Below, piece by piece: positions 1 to 8,461 of a DNA stretch of 64,000 bases. Source of the stretch: Pedobacter sp. Leaf41 (GTDB taxonomy: Bacteria > Bacteroidota > Bacteroidia > Sphingobacteriales > Sphingobacteriaceae); contig NZ_LMLE01000008.1 in assembly GCF_001422545.1 (NCBI RefSeq), positions 299,946 to 363,945 on the forward strand. Reading direction: 5' to 3'. The first letter of the stretch is position 1, and the number at the start of each line of letters is the position of its first letter. The position numbers were made by a program, and so were the translations under genes. The notes under the pieces are model-generated. The model was given only the letters and a program-made list of their open reading frames with translations. It was not told the DNA's origin and ran no database searches.

Positions 1-41
1 TATACGAAAATCATCACAAAGCTTAAACCTTTTTAATAAAT

Positions 42-413
42 ATGCCTCAGAAATTAATTCTCATTATTGATGATGATAATAGAAACATTTTCGCTTTAAA
101 AGCTGTTTTAAAGGCCAAAGGTTTCGATTGTTTGTCTGCCACAAGCGCCCAGGAAGGTTTTTCCATTATGGAAGAAAATAAAAATGTCGCTGTGGTATTA
201 ATGGACATGATGATGCCAGAAATGGATGGTTATCAGGCCATATCTGTGATCAAAAAATCAGAGAAAATGCAAAATATACCGGTTTTAGCGGTTACCGCAC
301 AAGCAATGGTAGGCGACAAAGAGCGGTGCCTGGCTGCCGGTGCAGCTGGCTACGTATCTAAACCTATAAACGTAGACGAATTATTAACTCAAATAGAAAA
401 AGTAACACAATAA
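42..413 (+). CDS. Stand-alone response regulator receiver (CheY-like)
   Basis: This is a single receiver domain of 123 residues with no output domain. The acidic pocket is at residues 10-12 (IIDDD), the phospho-acceptor is Asp55 within the LMDMMMPEMDG stretch, the conserved Thr is at 85, and the conserved Lys is at 107 (SKPIN). It should be phosphorylated by a histidine kinase and act through protein contacts rather than DNA binding. It is the first full gene of a tight plus-strand run: the cheR-like gene starts at the base after its stop codon, followed by a cheB-like gene and a second receiver. This grouping is common in Bacteroidota hybrid-kinase clusters; the kinase may lie left of the window. 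Confidence 0.9.
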   Translation: MPQKLILIIDDDNRNIFALKAVLKAKGFDCLSATSAQEGFSIMEENKNVAVVLMDMMMPEMDGYQAISVIKKSEKMQNIPVLAVTAQAMVGDKERCLAAGAAGYVSKPINVDELLTQIEKVTQ

Positions 414-1232
414 GTGATCAGCGAGGCGATAGATAATGAACAAATTGATGCATTGTTAAGCGATGTATTGGAAGTTCATGGCTACGATTTTTTGGAGTAT
501 TCTCATGCATCCATCAAGCGGAGAATAACCAGGTTGTATACCCTTGATAATTTTGTAAGCTTCGCCGAGTTTAGGTATGCCGTTAAAAGTGATAAGCAAT
601 ATTTCAAACGGTTTCTAGAGGAAATTACAGTAAACGTGACTGAAATGTTCCGTGATCCTGGCTTTTACAGATCGCTGAGACATGATGTTTTACCTGTTTT
701 AGGCACGTATCCGTTCATTAGAATCTGGGTAGCGGGCTGTTCCACAGGCGAAGAAGCCTATTCACTGGCAATTCTGCTGAAAGAATTAAATTTGTTGCAG
801 AAATCGTTGATCTATGCTACCGATATCAATCCCTCAGTTTTGGAAAAGGCCAAGAAAGGAATGTTTCCTTTGAATTATTTGAAGGGTTATTCGGAGAATT
901 ATGTAGCCTCTGATGGCACTAAGGATTTTTCTTCGTACTATACCGCAAATTATTCTTTGGCAAAGTTTGATGAATCTTTAAGCAGTAAAATGATTTTTAG
1001 TACACATAACTTGGTTTCTGATCATTCGTTTAATGAATTTCAGTTTATTTTATGTAGAAACGTACTCATTTATTTTGATAAAGAATTGCAGCATAAAGTG
1101 TTTCAACTTTTTGATAACAGTTTAGAAAAGCTAGGATATTTGGCTTTGGGCAGTAAAGAAAGTTTAGATTTTTGGCCCAAGGCAAAAGAGTATAAACGCG
1201 TTAAATTAGAAAAAATATGGCGCAAACTATAG
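414..1232 (+). CDS. cheR: CheR-type protein-glutamate methyltransferase
   Basis: The product is a 272-residue SAM-dependent methyltransferase of the CheR family, expected to methylate glutamates on receptor-like proteins. An all-helical N-terminal domain covers about residues 1-80. The SAM-binding region follows, with AGCSTGEEAYS near residue 108 and the family signature CRNVLIYF near residue 215. The start is GTG directly after the stop of the preceding receiver gene; no ATG in the same frame gives a complete N-domain. The 3' end overlaps the cheB-like gene by 16 bases, so the two are almost surely translationally coupled. No chemoreceptor, CheA or CheW gene is visible, so a role in a hybrid-kinase signalling complex rather than flagellar chemotaxis is inferred. 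Confidence 0.88.
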   Translation: MISEAIDNEQIDALLSDVLEVHGYDFLEYSHASIKRRITRLYTLDNFVSFAEFRYAVKSDKQYFKRFLEEITVNVTEMFRDPGFYRSLRHDVLPVLGTYPFIRIWVAGCSTGEEAYSLAILLKELNLLQKSLIYATDINPSVLEKAKKGMFPLNYLKGYSENYVASDGTKDFSSYYTANYSLAKFDESLSSKMIFSTHNLVSDHSFNEFQFILCRNVLIYFDKELQHKVFQLFDNSLEKLGYLALGSKESLDFWPKAKEYKRVKLEKIWRKL

Positions 1233-1801
1233 CAGACAAAAAGTGCAGTGCTTTGGTTATTGGTGGATCTGCAGGCAGTTTGGATGTGTTACTGGAAATT
1301 TTTCCTGATTTAAAAAGTAATTTGAGTTTTCCTATTATTTTGGTCACACACCGAAAATCAGGGAACGATTCACTGCTAACTGATTTATTGAAAAGCAGAA
1401 CCCATTTGATTGTAAATGAGGCGGAAGAAAAACAGCCAATTTTGCGAGGAAACGTGTACATTACGCCTGGCGATTACCATCTGCTAATCGAAGAAGAAAT
1501 TACTATTTCTTTAGATTACTCAGAAAAAGTGAACTATTCACGACCATCGATTGACGTTACTTTTCAATCGGCAGCTGAAGTTTTCAAAGATGAACTGGTA
1601 TGCATTTTACTGTCAGGATCAAACGCAGATGGGGTAGAAGGATTAAAGATAGTAGAAAAATGGGGTGGAAGAGTGATTATCCAAAATCCGGATACCGCTA
1701 TAATGCCGTATATGCCACAGCAAGCCTTAAATGAGATAAAAACAGCTCTTGTTTTGAATAGTTTTGAGATGGCTGCGTTTATAAACAAACTAAATAATTA
1801 A
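1217..1801 (+). CDS. CheB-type methylesterase lacking a receiver domain
   Basis: The protein has 194 residues, the length of the CheB catalytic domain alone; classical CheB is about 350 residues with an N-terminal receiver. Catalytic residues can be read: Ser18 in GGSAGS, His45 in VTHRKSG, and Asp138 in SGSNADGVEG. It should remove methyl esters or deamidate glutamines on the substrates of the neighbouring CheR. Without its own receiver it could be controlled by the two free-standing receivers on either side of the cheR-cheB pair. That control scheme is inference. The ATG lies 16 bases inside cheR. Confidence 0.87.
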   Translation: MAQTIADKKCSALVIGGSAGSLDVLLEIFPDLKSNLSFPIILVTHRKSGNDSLLTDLLKSRTHLIVNEAEEKQPILRGNVYITPGDYHLLIEEEITISLDYSEKVNYSRPSIDVTFQSAAEVFKDELVCILLSGSNADGVEGLKIVEKWGGRVIIQNPDTAIMPYMPQQALNEIKTALVLNSFEMAAFINKLNN

Positions 1802-1827
1802 AATTAACTGCCTTTAGGAGATAACTT

Positions 1828-2193
1828 ATGGCTGATGCAAAAAAAGTGTTCGTGTTTGATGATAACAGAGATATTTTAGATCTTTGTACTTTCATTTTGG
1901 AAGATGCGGGCTATGAAATTAAAACTTCCGAAACGGCAAATGATATTGAAAGCCAAGTGGCCTCCTACATGCCAGATATTATTTTTATGGATAATTGGCT
2001 ACCCGATTTGGGGGGCATACAGGCAACAAAGGCCATCAAAAATAATCCTGATTTGAAACACATTCCTGTGATTTATTTTTCGGCAAATAACGATATATCA
2101 GCCTTGGCTGATGAAGCTGGTGCAGATAGCTATCTATCCAAGCCTTTTGATATCGAAGCTTTAGAAGGGATTGTAAAAAAACATTTGAGTTAA
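1828..2193 (+). CDS. Stand-alone response regulator receiver
   Basis: This second single-domain receiver has 121 residues. It carries DDNRD at 11-15, the phospho-acceptor Asp55 (FMDNWLPD), Ser85 and Lys105 (LSKPF). It lies 26 bases downstream of the cheB-like gene. A purine-rich GGAG at 1817-1820 sits about 8 bases before the ATG and may be one of the few Shine-Dalgarno-like sites here. It differs enough from the first receiver that the two probably pair with different partners. Its stop codon overlaps the end of the convergent DUF3137 gene by four bases. Confidence 0.88.
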   Translation: MADAKKVFVFDDNRDILDLCTFILEDAGYEIKTSETANDIESQVASYMPDIIFMDNWLPDLGGIQATKAIKNNPDLKHIPVIYFSANNDISALADEAGADSYLSKPFDIEALEGIVKKHLS

Positions 2194-3149
2194 TTTCTTC
2201 CCCAAATTCTCGTATTCAAATCGAGCTCTTTTACAATATCATACATGAATTTGATCGTATAGATATCGTCATTTAATAGATCTGGATTAAGTAGAGATTT
2301 AAAGATGGGCGCCTCAAAATAGTTTCGATCCAAGGGAAAACCGATGTACATTCTAGATTGAATAAACGACAGCGAGATGGAGTATTTGGAGTTGCTATTT
2401 AGTTTTAAAATGCGTTCCATCATCGCTGGTGTTAATAAATAACGAGATTCAACCTGATCTGTGCCATACGTAATAAATGCCTTATCAAAGTCTACGTTTT
2501 CGAGTTTGATCACATCCTGATCACTAAAAGAAAATAAATTTGTAGAAAACCAGGCGCCGATTGCGCTACCAAAATCTTTAGGCCGAACAATGGTTGAGCC
2601 ATTAAAATTTTTGTTAAAATCGGCTACAAAGATAATTCCTTTAAATATATCATGCCATTCTGTTTTTGTCCCGTTTTTGGTTTGTGTAACGGTTTTATAT
2701 TCAGCATGCACTTCCGCAAAGTAAAAGGCAGTTTTTTCTGCTTTTCCACTTACTAAATCTTCAGTTTTGTATCGATCGGGTTCAGTTGTAAAAAGCTGAG
2801 AATGGATAAACTCATGTGCTACAATTCCATTTTGTGGAGCAATAATCAGGCTCGAATCTAGAAACCGAAGTGCTTCACCAATTACATCACGTTTATAAGC
2901 ATGTTTGTAAGCCTGTAATTCGTCATTAATTTTAAAAAGCACAATTCCACCGTAAATGATGGGAGCCAAACCCGCTATTATCGATGGCATAGGAAAGCCT
3001 AAAACCGAACCGATTATGCCTAATAAAATACCGCCTCCAATAAAGTAATAGCCTTTTTTTTGGGTGGAAGCAATTTTTTTGCGCTCCACTTCCATGGTAG
3101 CCAAAATGTTTTGAAGGGCTACATTTCCTGCTAAACTAGAAAATTGCAT
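2190..3149 (-). CDS. DUF3137 family membrane protein
   Basis: The protein has 319 residues. Two hydrophobic helices (about residues 33-51 and 56-72) follow a short charged N-terminus, and the rest is a soluble domain typical of DUF3137. In many bacteria this domain is encoded next to LemA, as here: its ATG shares one base with the stop of the lemA gene, so they form a two-gene operon. The biochemical function of DUF3137 is unknown; an envelope role with LemA is inferred from context. Confidence 0.8.
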   Translation of the reverse strand: MQFSSLAGNVALQNILATMEVERKKIASTQKKGYYFIGGGILLGIIGSVLGFPMPSIIAGLAPIIYGGIVLFKINDELQAYKHAYKRDVIGEALRFLDSSLIIAPQNGIVAHEFIHSQLFTTEPDRYKTEDLVSGKAEKTAFYFAEVHAEYKTVTQTKNGTKTEWHDIFKGIIFVADFNKNFNGSTIVRPKDFGSAIGAWFSTNLFSFSDQDVIKLENVDFDKAFITYGTDQVESRYLLTPAMMERILKLNSNSKYSISLSFIQSRMYIGFPLDRNYFEAPIFKSLLNPDLLNDDIYTIKFMYDIVKELDLNTRIWGRN

Positions 3150-3703
3150 TAATTGTTAAATAGATCTTTTGCGCTGATATTTTTTCGTTCTTCCACGGCA
3201 GTTTCAAGCACTGGAACGGGATGAAAGTTCAGCATTCCGGCAAATAAACTTCCTGGAAACATCATTATAGAATTGTTGTAATCGGTAACAGCAGCATTAT
3301 AAGATCTTCTGGCAGCCGCAATTTGTTCTTCACTTTCCGTCCAGGTACTTTGAAGATTTATAAAATTGGTATTGGCCTTCAGATCAGGATAATTTTCTAC
3401 ATTAACCATCAATCCCTTAACGCTTGTGCTCAGCTGACTGTCAATTTGTGCCTTTTCCGCATCGCTGATATTACCGGCAGCAGCCCGGGTTCTAAGTTCT
3501 ACAATTTTCGAAAGGGTTTCCGACTCGTAATTGGTGTATTGCTTTACCACTTCCACTAAGTTGGGAATTAGGTCGAACCGTTTTTTGAGCATTACATCGA
3601 TTGCAGAAAAAGCATTAGAAACCTGATTCTTTTTACCAATTAGCGAATTGTAAAAGAAAATGCCGATAATGATTAAGATAACGAGAATAATTGCGATAAT
3701 CAT
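3149..3703 (-). CDS. lemA: LemA family protein
   Basis: The product has 184 residues: an N-terminal membrane helix (about residues 2-18) with the soluble helical LemA domain behind it. Family signs include FNAF-like SNAFSAIDVMLKKR at about 29-42, DLIPNLVEVVK at 44-54, and a late FPGSLFAG stretch. LemA proteins are small membrane-anchored helical proteins whose molecular role is not settled. The gene is promoter-proximal to the DUF3137 gene and overlaps it by one base. Confidence 0.9.
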   Translation of the reverse strand: MIIAIILVILIIIGIFFYNSLIGKKNQVSNAFSAIDVMLKKRFDLIPNLVEVVKQYTNYESETLSKIVELRTRAAAGNISDAEKAQIDSQLSTSVKGLMVNVENYPDLKANTNFINLQSTWTESEEQIAAARRSYNAAVTDYNNSIMMFPGSLFAGMLNFHPVPVLETAVEERKNISAKDLFNN

Positions 3704-3761
3704 GATTTAGTTTTTTGGTTTAGATATTTAAAGATATAAAAACGTTCGGCATTTTTTCTAT

Positions 3762-5597
3762 TTAGCGCCAGTCGTTTTTAAGGGCTTCCTTTTCCCTTTG
3801 TTGTCTTCGTTGTAACCTTTTTTGTTTTCTAATGCGATGATTTTCTCGCATCTCATTAAAATTTTTGATGTGTTTCTTAATTTCCTGTTGCTTTTCTTCA
3901 GTAATTCCAACGCTGTTTTTAATGCCTAAAAAAAGGCTTTTCCAAATCAGGTTAAAAAATGAAGTGTTTTCTACTCTTTCATAATTTACTTTCGCTGAGG
4001 TGAATTTTCCATTCCTATCCGGGTTTTCTGAGTTAATAACCAACGCATTGGCTAAAATAGAAAGCAACCCACGGGTAACTAAATGATCTTTTGAAGGATC
4101 GTTTTTCATTAGCGCTACTGATAAATCATAATAATAGAAATTAACATTGCCCTTTGCGCCATCATTATTCGCTTTGAAATTAAAGTTAAGCTTATCCACA
4201 ATTCCTCTGTTGATGCGCACAAGTCCTAAAGGTTTTGTAATCTGGTTTAAAACTCTGGCATTAAAGGTCTGTAGTTGCCCTTTACATGTAAATGCCCCGT
4301 TTTTGGCAATCAGATCGAAGTTGAAATCCAAATCAAGTTCTCCCTGGCCAAGTAGATAAGTTTTTAGCTTCACCTCCATGTTCGGGTTTATCGCTTTTAT
4401 TCTATCGAGATTAGTCACATTTTTAAAAGTACCCGCTGTTTTCTCGAAAGAAATTTTACCCCGCTGCTGGCTCTCTGCATTATAAATGGCATAACTTACA
4501 TCAACATCTTTTAAGTTGATTTTTTGAACAAGTACGGGGACGCCCATTGATTGCAACAGTTGATGAGGAAACCTTCCTACTCGTTTTTGAACGCTATCTG
4601 CTGGGTTCTGGTTGATGCAAATGCTATTATCGTTAAAAACGGAAACAAAACCATTTGCTATATTCATTTCCTTGGCTCTGAATTCTTGTTTACTGATGTA
4701 TACCGGTAAGTCGATTCCTTTGATTGAAATATTGCTCATTTCTACATGAAACCGATCTTTAGAATAACCCGCAACTTTCCCAAACTTCATTTCATCATGA
4801 AGCGGTTTAACCTCAAATTTATTTATCCTTAAACTTCCAGTCGATGCTTTAAAATCAAGTTGATTCAGTTTGATATGATACATCTGATCAGGAGTGGGAT
4901 AGGTATAATCTTTCAGGTTGATGATTACATCCTTAAGCAGGTAAAAGCGATCGGGATCTTCCGCGGAGGTTGAATCGACCAACAAATCTTTAAGCGTAAT
5001 ATTCAAATCATCAATAATAAAAGGTACTGAATTTGGGATATTCTTATTGACATATTTAAAGCTTGCATCTCTGAAGAGAATGTTATCTATACGGAACTCC
5101 TTTAAGTTTTGCGAAATCATTGCATAAGGAGATTTTATAGGTCTGGGTGGCCGGTTCTCATTAAATTCAAATTGACGGTTCATCATACTAACCTCGGGTT
5201 TGTCGAAAATCACCTCTTCGAGTTGAAGTTTCTGATGCCTGTAAAGCGTAATAGGATGAAAATGTTTAACCTGAAGTTTTTTGAGGGTAACAGTGTAAAG
5301 ATTGTTTGGCGCTCTTTTTAAAATGATCAGTTGGTTGAAACGGTTGGTATCAGGCGTAATTTTTACATTATAAAGGGTAGCGCTACCAGTTAAAATATTG
5401 GTGGTAACTTTAGAAAAACTAATGTTATAAAGGCTATCGGTCGATTTATATAAAAGCGTTTTGATGCGGCTGGAAAGCAGCGGTTGCGATTTTACATTTA
5501 AAAACCAGGCTAATCCTGCAAGTAGGATAAGGATAATCAGTAGTATTGCGGCAATCCATTTTAAAAGCTTATATCTGTTTGATTTTGTATCAGGCAT
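3762..5597 (-). CDS. AsmA-like envelope protein (paralogue 2)
   Basis: The 611-residue protein has one N-terminal membrane helix (about residues 12-32) and a long beta-rich domain built of repeating short motifs of the AsmA/DUF748 kind, for example SGSATLYNVKI-like elements near residue 70. It ends in a strongly basic, coiled tail rich in Arg, Lys and Gln (about 580-611). Order and motifs match the gene just upstream (5660-7447), so the two are tandem paralogues. AsmA-like proteins are thought to bridge or organise the cell envelope and lipid transport; here that is inference. The two genes are 62 bases apart and probably co-transcribed. Confidence 0.6.
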   Translation of the reverse strand: MPDTKSNRYKLLKWIAAILLIILILLAGLAWFLNVKSQPLLSSRIKTLLYKSTDSLYNISFSKVTTNILTGSATLYNVKITPDTNRFNQLIILKRAPNNLYTVTLKKLQVKHFHPITLYRHQKLQLEEVIFDKPEVSMMNRQFEFNENRPPRPIKSPYAMISQNLKEFRIDNILFRDASFKYVNKNIPNSVPFIIDDLNITLKDLLVDSTSAEDPDRFYLLKDVIINLKDYTYPTPDQMYHIKLNQLDFKASTGSLRINKFEVKPLHDEMKFGKVAGYSKDRFHVEMSNISIKGIDLPVYISKQEFRAKEMNIANGFVSVFNDNSICINQNPADSVQKRVGRFPHQLLQSMGVPVLVQKINLKDVDVSYAIYNAESQQRGKISFEKTAGTFKNVTNLDRIKAINPNMEVKLKTYLLGQGELDLDFNFDLIAKNGAFTCKGQLQTFNARVLNQITKPLGLVRINRGIVDKLNFNFKANNDGAKGNVNFYYYDLSVALMKNDPSKDHLVTRGLLSILANALVINSENPDRNGKFTSAKVNYERVENTSFFNLIWKSLFLGIKNSVGITEEKQQEIKKHIKNFNEMRENHRIRKQKRLQRRQQREKEALKNDWR

Positions 5598-5659
5598 TTA
5601 ACGAAGGGACTTGTTTTCATAGCAATATACATTTATAATCGTATTGTAAAAAATGTTGC

Positions 5660-7447
5660 CTAATTTTTCTCCCTTCTGGCTTTCCGTGCTTCTTTTCTAT
5701 CTGCCCTTTTCTGTTCTCTTATTTTTTTTGCGATTACTTTTTGCTGTTGAACAGGATTTTTCTCAGGCACAATACCTACACCAACAATATCTTTTATTCC
5801 CACAAATAGGTTTTTCCACATCAAATTGAAGAACGATCCCGAATTGATTCTCGTTGTACTCATGTTAGCGGTTCGTGCAGGGTCGCCCTTACTTGGGTTC
5901 TCATCTTTAACTAGAATGGTATTGGCGAGAAACGACAACAATCCTTTTTCTTTTGTGCCTTCGCCGTCAATATTATCAGAAAGTAACTTAACTTTTAAAT
6001 TGTTATACAACATGGTCATCGAGCCGGAGGCGGCTCGTAGGTTTCCATTTGCTTTAAATGTTATATTTTGGATATTTCCGCTTTCCACCTCAATTAAACC
6101 TAAGTTTTTTGATAATGAATTGAGATTTTTCAAATCGAATTTCCCCAGGCTACCACTATAGCTGAACGCACCATCATTAGCCGTAAGATTAAAATCAATT
6201 TTTACATTCAATTTTCCTGTGCCCATTAACATGGTATTCAAATCGGCAATTGCATGATTTTTTTTAACCAAACGTAAACTATCATTGGTAATGTTGTATA
6301 TATTTCCTTTCAACGATTTAAATTCAACTGAACCAGTTTTTTTACTTGCAGGGTTAAACTCTGAATACCTAACATTTACATCTCTTAGCTTTACCGTGTC
6401 GATAATAATTGGAATGTTTAACCGCTTCAAAGCCAGGTGCGGATAGTTTTTTCCTTTATCAAGGCCTGGGGGAGGGGGCGATTCTCTGCTCATGAATACG
6501 GCAACATTGGCGGGTCCGATTTTAATGGAATTTGCTTCGATTTTTTGATCAGTATTCAGTTTTATAAAGTCTATTCCGTTAAATTCTATGTTGCTAAAAC
6601 TTAAGTCATACCGATCCTTCTGGACCTTGTATTTTCTTGAAAATTCCAGTTCAGGATAAAGTGGTTTCAATGTAAGGCCTTTAATACTGAGTTTTTTTGA
6701 TGAATAGGAGCCACTAATCGTATCGATTTTCACGGTGTACATTCTATCTTTCGTATTGGATTTATAGCCGGCAACCTGAAAAGAAATATCTTTTGTATAA
6801 TAAAATCTGGAAGTGTCTTTTCCGGATAATGAATCTAAAAGAAAATCTTTTACCGTAACATCAAGGTGTTTAACGCTGTTTTTCGTTTTAATAGAAGTGC
6901 TCTTGTTAATATAATCGAAATCTGCATCTATGATTTTAATAGATTTTATAGCTGCAGATTTAAAGTTCTTTGAAATCTGGTCGTATAGGGATTTTTGAAC
7001 CTTACTGGTATCTATTTTTTTAGGAACCTTATTAAAAGTTACTTTGATGGATGGACGATCGAGCATTATTTCGTTAATGTTCAATCGTTTTTTGAAATAT
7101 GCAGTCAGAATGCTCACCCTTGTGATTTGAAGTTTTTTAAGCTTTATTTCGAAAGTATGGGCTGGGGCTAATCTTTGTTGCTTTAAAGAATCGAAAACCG
7201 AAGAGTCTGCCTTGAGGGTTACATCGCGAAGTGCTAAACTCCCCGTAATTACGTTTAAATTAATACTTTTGAAATCTATCTTATAAAGATGACTAGATCC
7301 ATTATAAACCCCTTCCTTAATTTTTTCGGTTAAAATTGGCTTCCAGCGGGCACTAATAAACATTGCCCCAAAGGCTAAAATGAGGATTAATCCACCAGCA
7401 ATACTACCTATCCAAATCCAAAGGTTGTTCCTGTTTTGAGCTGTCAT
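5660..7447 (-). CDS. AsmA-like envelope protein (paralogue 1)
   Basis: This 595-residue protein has a membrane helix at about residues 9-29, then a long domain of repeated beta segments (ITGSLALRDVTLKAD near 69). The C-terminus is a Lys/Arg-rich tail (RADRKEARKARREK). It shares the start pattern, the internal GLTLKPLYPELEF-type motif and the overall plan of the neighbouring 611-residue protein, which indicates an old tandem duplication. An anchor in the inner membrane with the bulk in the periplasm is expected. No enzymatic motif is visible and the precise function is unknown. Confidence 0.6.
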   Translation of the reverse strand: MTAQNRNNLWIWIGSIAGGLILILAFGAMFISARWKPILTEKIKEGVYNGSSHLYKIDFKSINLNVITGSLALRDVTLKADSSVFDSLKQQRLAPAHTFEIKLKKLQITRVSILTAYFKKRLNINEIMLDRPSIKVTFNKVPKKIDTSKVQKSLYDQISKNFKSAAIKSIKIIDADFDYINKSTSIKTKNSVKHLDVTVKDFLLDSLSGKDTSRFYYTKDISFQVAGYKSNTKDRMYTVKIDTISGSYSSKKLSIKGLTLKPLYPELEFSRKYKVQKDRYDLSFSNIEFNGIDFIKLNTDQKIEANSIKIGPANVAVFMSRESPPPPGLDKGKNYPHLALKRLNIPIIIDTVKLRDVNVRYSEFNPASKKTGSVEFKSLKGNIYNITNDSLRLVKKNHAIADLNTMLMGTGKLNVKIDFNLTANDGAFSYSGSLGKFDLKNLNSLSKNLGLIEVESGNIQNITFKANGNLRAASGSMTMLYNNLKVKLLSDNIDGEGTKEKGLLSFLANTILVKDENPSKGDPARTANMSTTRINSGSFFNLMWKNLFVGIKDIVGVGIVPEKNPVQQQKVIAKKIREQKRADRKEARKARREKN

Positions 7448-7754
7448 TTTTTTGGTTTATCGCTATAGAACAGTTGATTCGTAGAAAGGTTTGTTTTGCT
7501 GCGTTTTGCGATTGTACAAACCCTAGTTAATAAACCCGATTGACGCGTAAATACTTTTTAATTGCATTGATTTGGTGTTCCCATTGGCTTTCACTATTAA
7601 AAAGATTGTAGCATAAAGCGGGGCAGGTGTTACCAAAGATTCACACCCATTGCTTTACTAAATGATAACGAGCAGCGTTTCGGCTAACATCATCACTTCT
7701 AATTGTTTAGAATAGGGCTTCAATAAGAAACAATTCGTTAATATAATTAGTGAA

Positions 7755-7771
7755 TTAACATTAACTTAACA
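7755..7771 (+). promoter_or_regulatory. Candidate Pho box (TTAACA-N5-TTAACA)
   Basis: Two perfect TTAACA hexamers start at 7755 and 7766, exactly 11 bases apart, one helical turn. This is the layout of PhoB/PhoP operators, and the hexamer equals the Bacillus PhoP consensus. The pair ends about nine bases before a -7 element (7781-7788), so it occupies the place of a -33 element, as expected for an activator. The downstream genes are phosphate transport genes, and the same motif is found before the PhoR-like kinase at 42494-42510. Confidence 0.6.
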
Positions 7772-7780
7772 TTGAGCTTG

Positions 7781-7788
7781 TAGCTTTG
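7781..7788 (+). promoter_or_regulatory. Bacteroidota -7 promoter element (TAGCTTTG)
   Basis: TAGCTTTG matches the Bacteroidota sigma-ABfr -7 consensus TAnnTTTG. It lies 20 bases before the ATG of the DUF47 gene, directly downstream of the Pho-like repeats. No good TTG -33 element is present at the usual distance, in keeping with activator dependence. Confidence 0.55.
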
Positions 7789-7807
7789 CAACATATTAGA
7801 AATTAAC

Positions 7808-8449
7808 ATGAACAATATTTTTAAGTTCTTTACACCTCAAGACAGAAAATTTCATCCTCTTTTTGAGCAAGCTGGTAGCAACGCATTAAAAATTGCTGAA
7901 GCATTATTAGAGATGGTTAGCACTGCTGATGCTGAAAGCAGAAAAACAATTTTTAAGGAAATTGAACGCTTAGAGCATGTAGGAGACGATATTACGCATT
8001 CGATTTTTCTTGAATTGAGCAGGAACTTCATTACACCGTTTGATAGGGAAGATATTCACCAATTGGCCACAGCTGTTGATGACGTTGCCGATTATATTTA
8101 TGGTACAGCCAACCGCATGCAAATGTATAACATGAATACGATTAGCGAACCAATTGTTAAAATTGCAGAACTTTTAGTAGAAATGTGTACTGATATTGAT
8201 AAAGCAATTAAAGAGTTACGCAGTTTCAAAAACATACGTGTAATTGCTGATGCTTGTATCCGTATTAATAGCGGCGAAAACCAGGCAGATTATGTATTTA
8301 CATTGGCGGTTGCCCGTTTATTTGAATACGAAACCAATGCAATTGAATTAATTAAACAAAAAGAGGTTTTACAAACGATAGAAAAAGCGACAGATAAGTG
8401 TGAGGATGTAGCAAATGTGCTTGAAACTATCTTAGTTAAAAACGCTTAA
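7808..8449 (+). CDS. DUF47 / PhoU-like phosphate transport regulator
   Basis: The 213-residue all-helical protein belongs to DUF47, a relative of PhoU. Acidic metal-binding-type motifs of this family can be seen: ERLEHVGDDITHSI near residues 56-69 and a second EKATDKCEDVANVLET near 190-205. DUF47 proteins are routinely encoded with PiT transporters and are thought to gate or regulate them. Here the PiT gene starts 12 bases downstream, so one transcript is likely. Control by phosphate starvation is suggested by the upstream Pho-like box. Confidence 0.88.
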   Translation: MNNIFKFFTPQDRKFHPLFEQAGSNALKIAEALLEMVSTADAESRKTIFKEIERLEHVGDDITHSIFLELSRNFITPFDREDIHQLATAVDDVADYIYGTANRMQMYNMNTISEPIVKIAELLVEMCTDIDKAIKELRSFKNIRVIADACIRINSGENQADYVFTLAVARLFEYETNAIELIKQKEVLQTIEKATDKCEDVANVLETILVKNA

Positions 8450-8461
8450 TAATAAACAAAC

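Larger units (their letters stand above)
7448..7807. other. Divergent intergenic region before the phosphate operon
   Basis: These 360 bases lie between the AsmA-like gene (minus) and the DUF47 gene (plus). No credible coding frame was seen. The right end holds a Pho-box-like double repeat and a TAnnTTTG -7 element, listed separately. Nothing was recognised in the left 250 bases. Confidence 0.6.

Noticed and set aside
1..36. Tail of a coding frame ending at a TAA at 34-36.
   Set aside because: At least two frames are open at the left edge over too few codons to tell which, if any, is the end of an upstream kinase gene.
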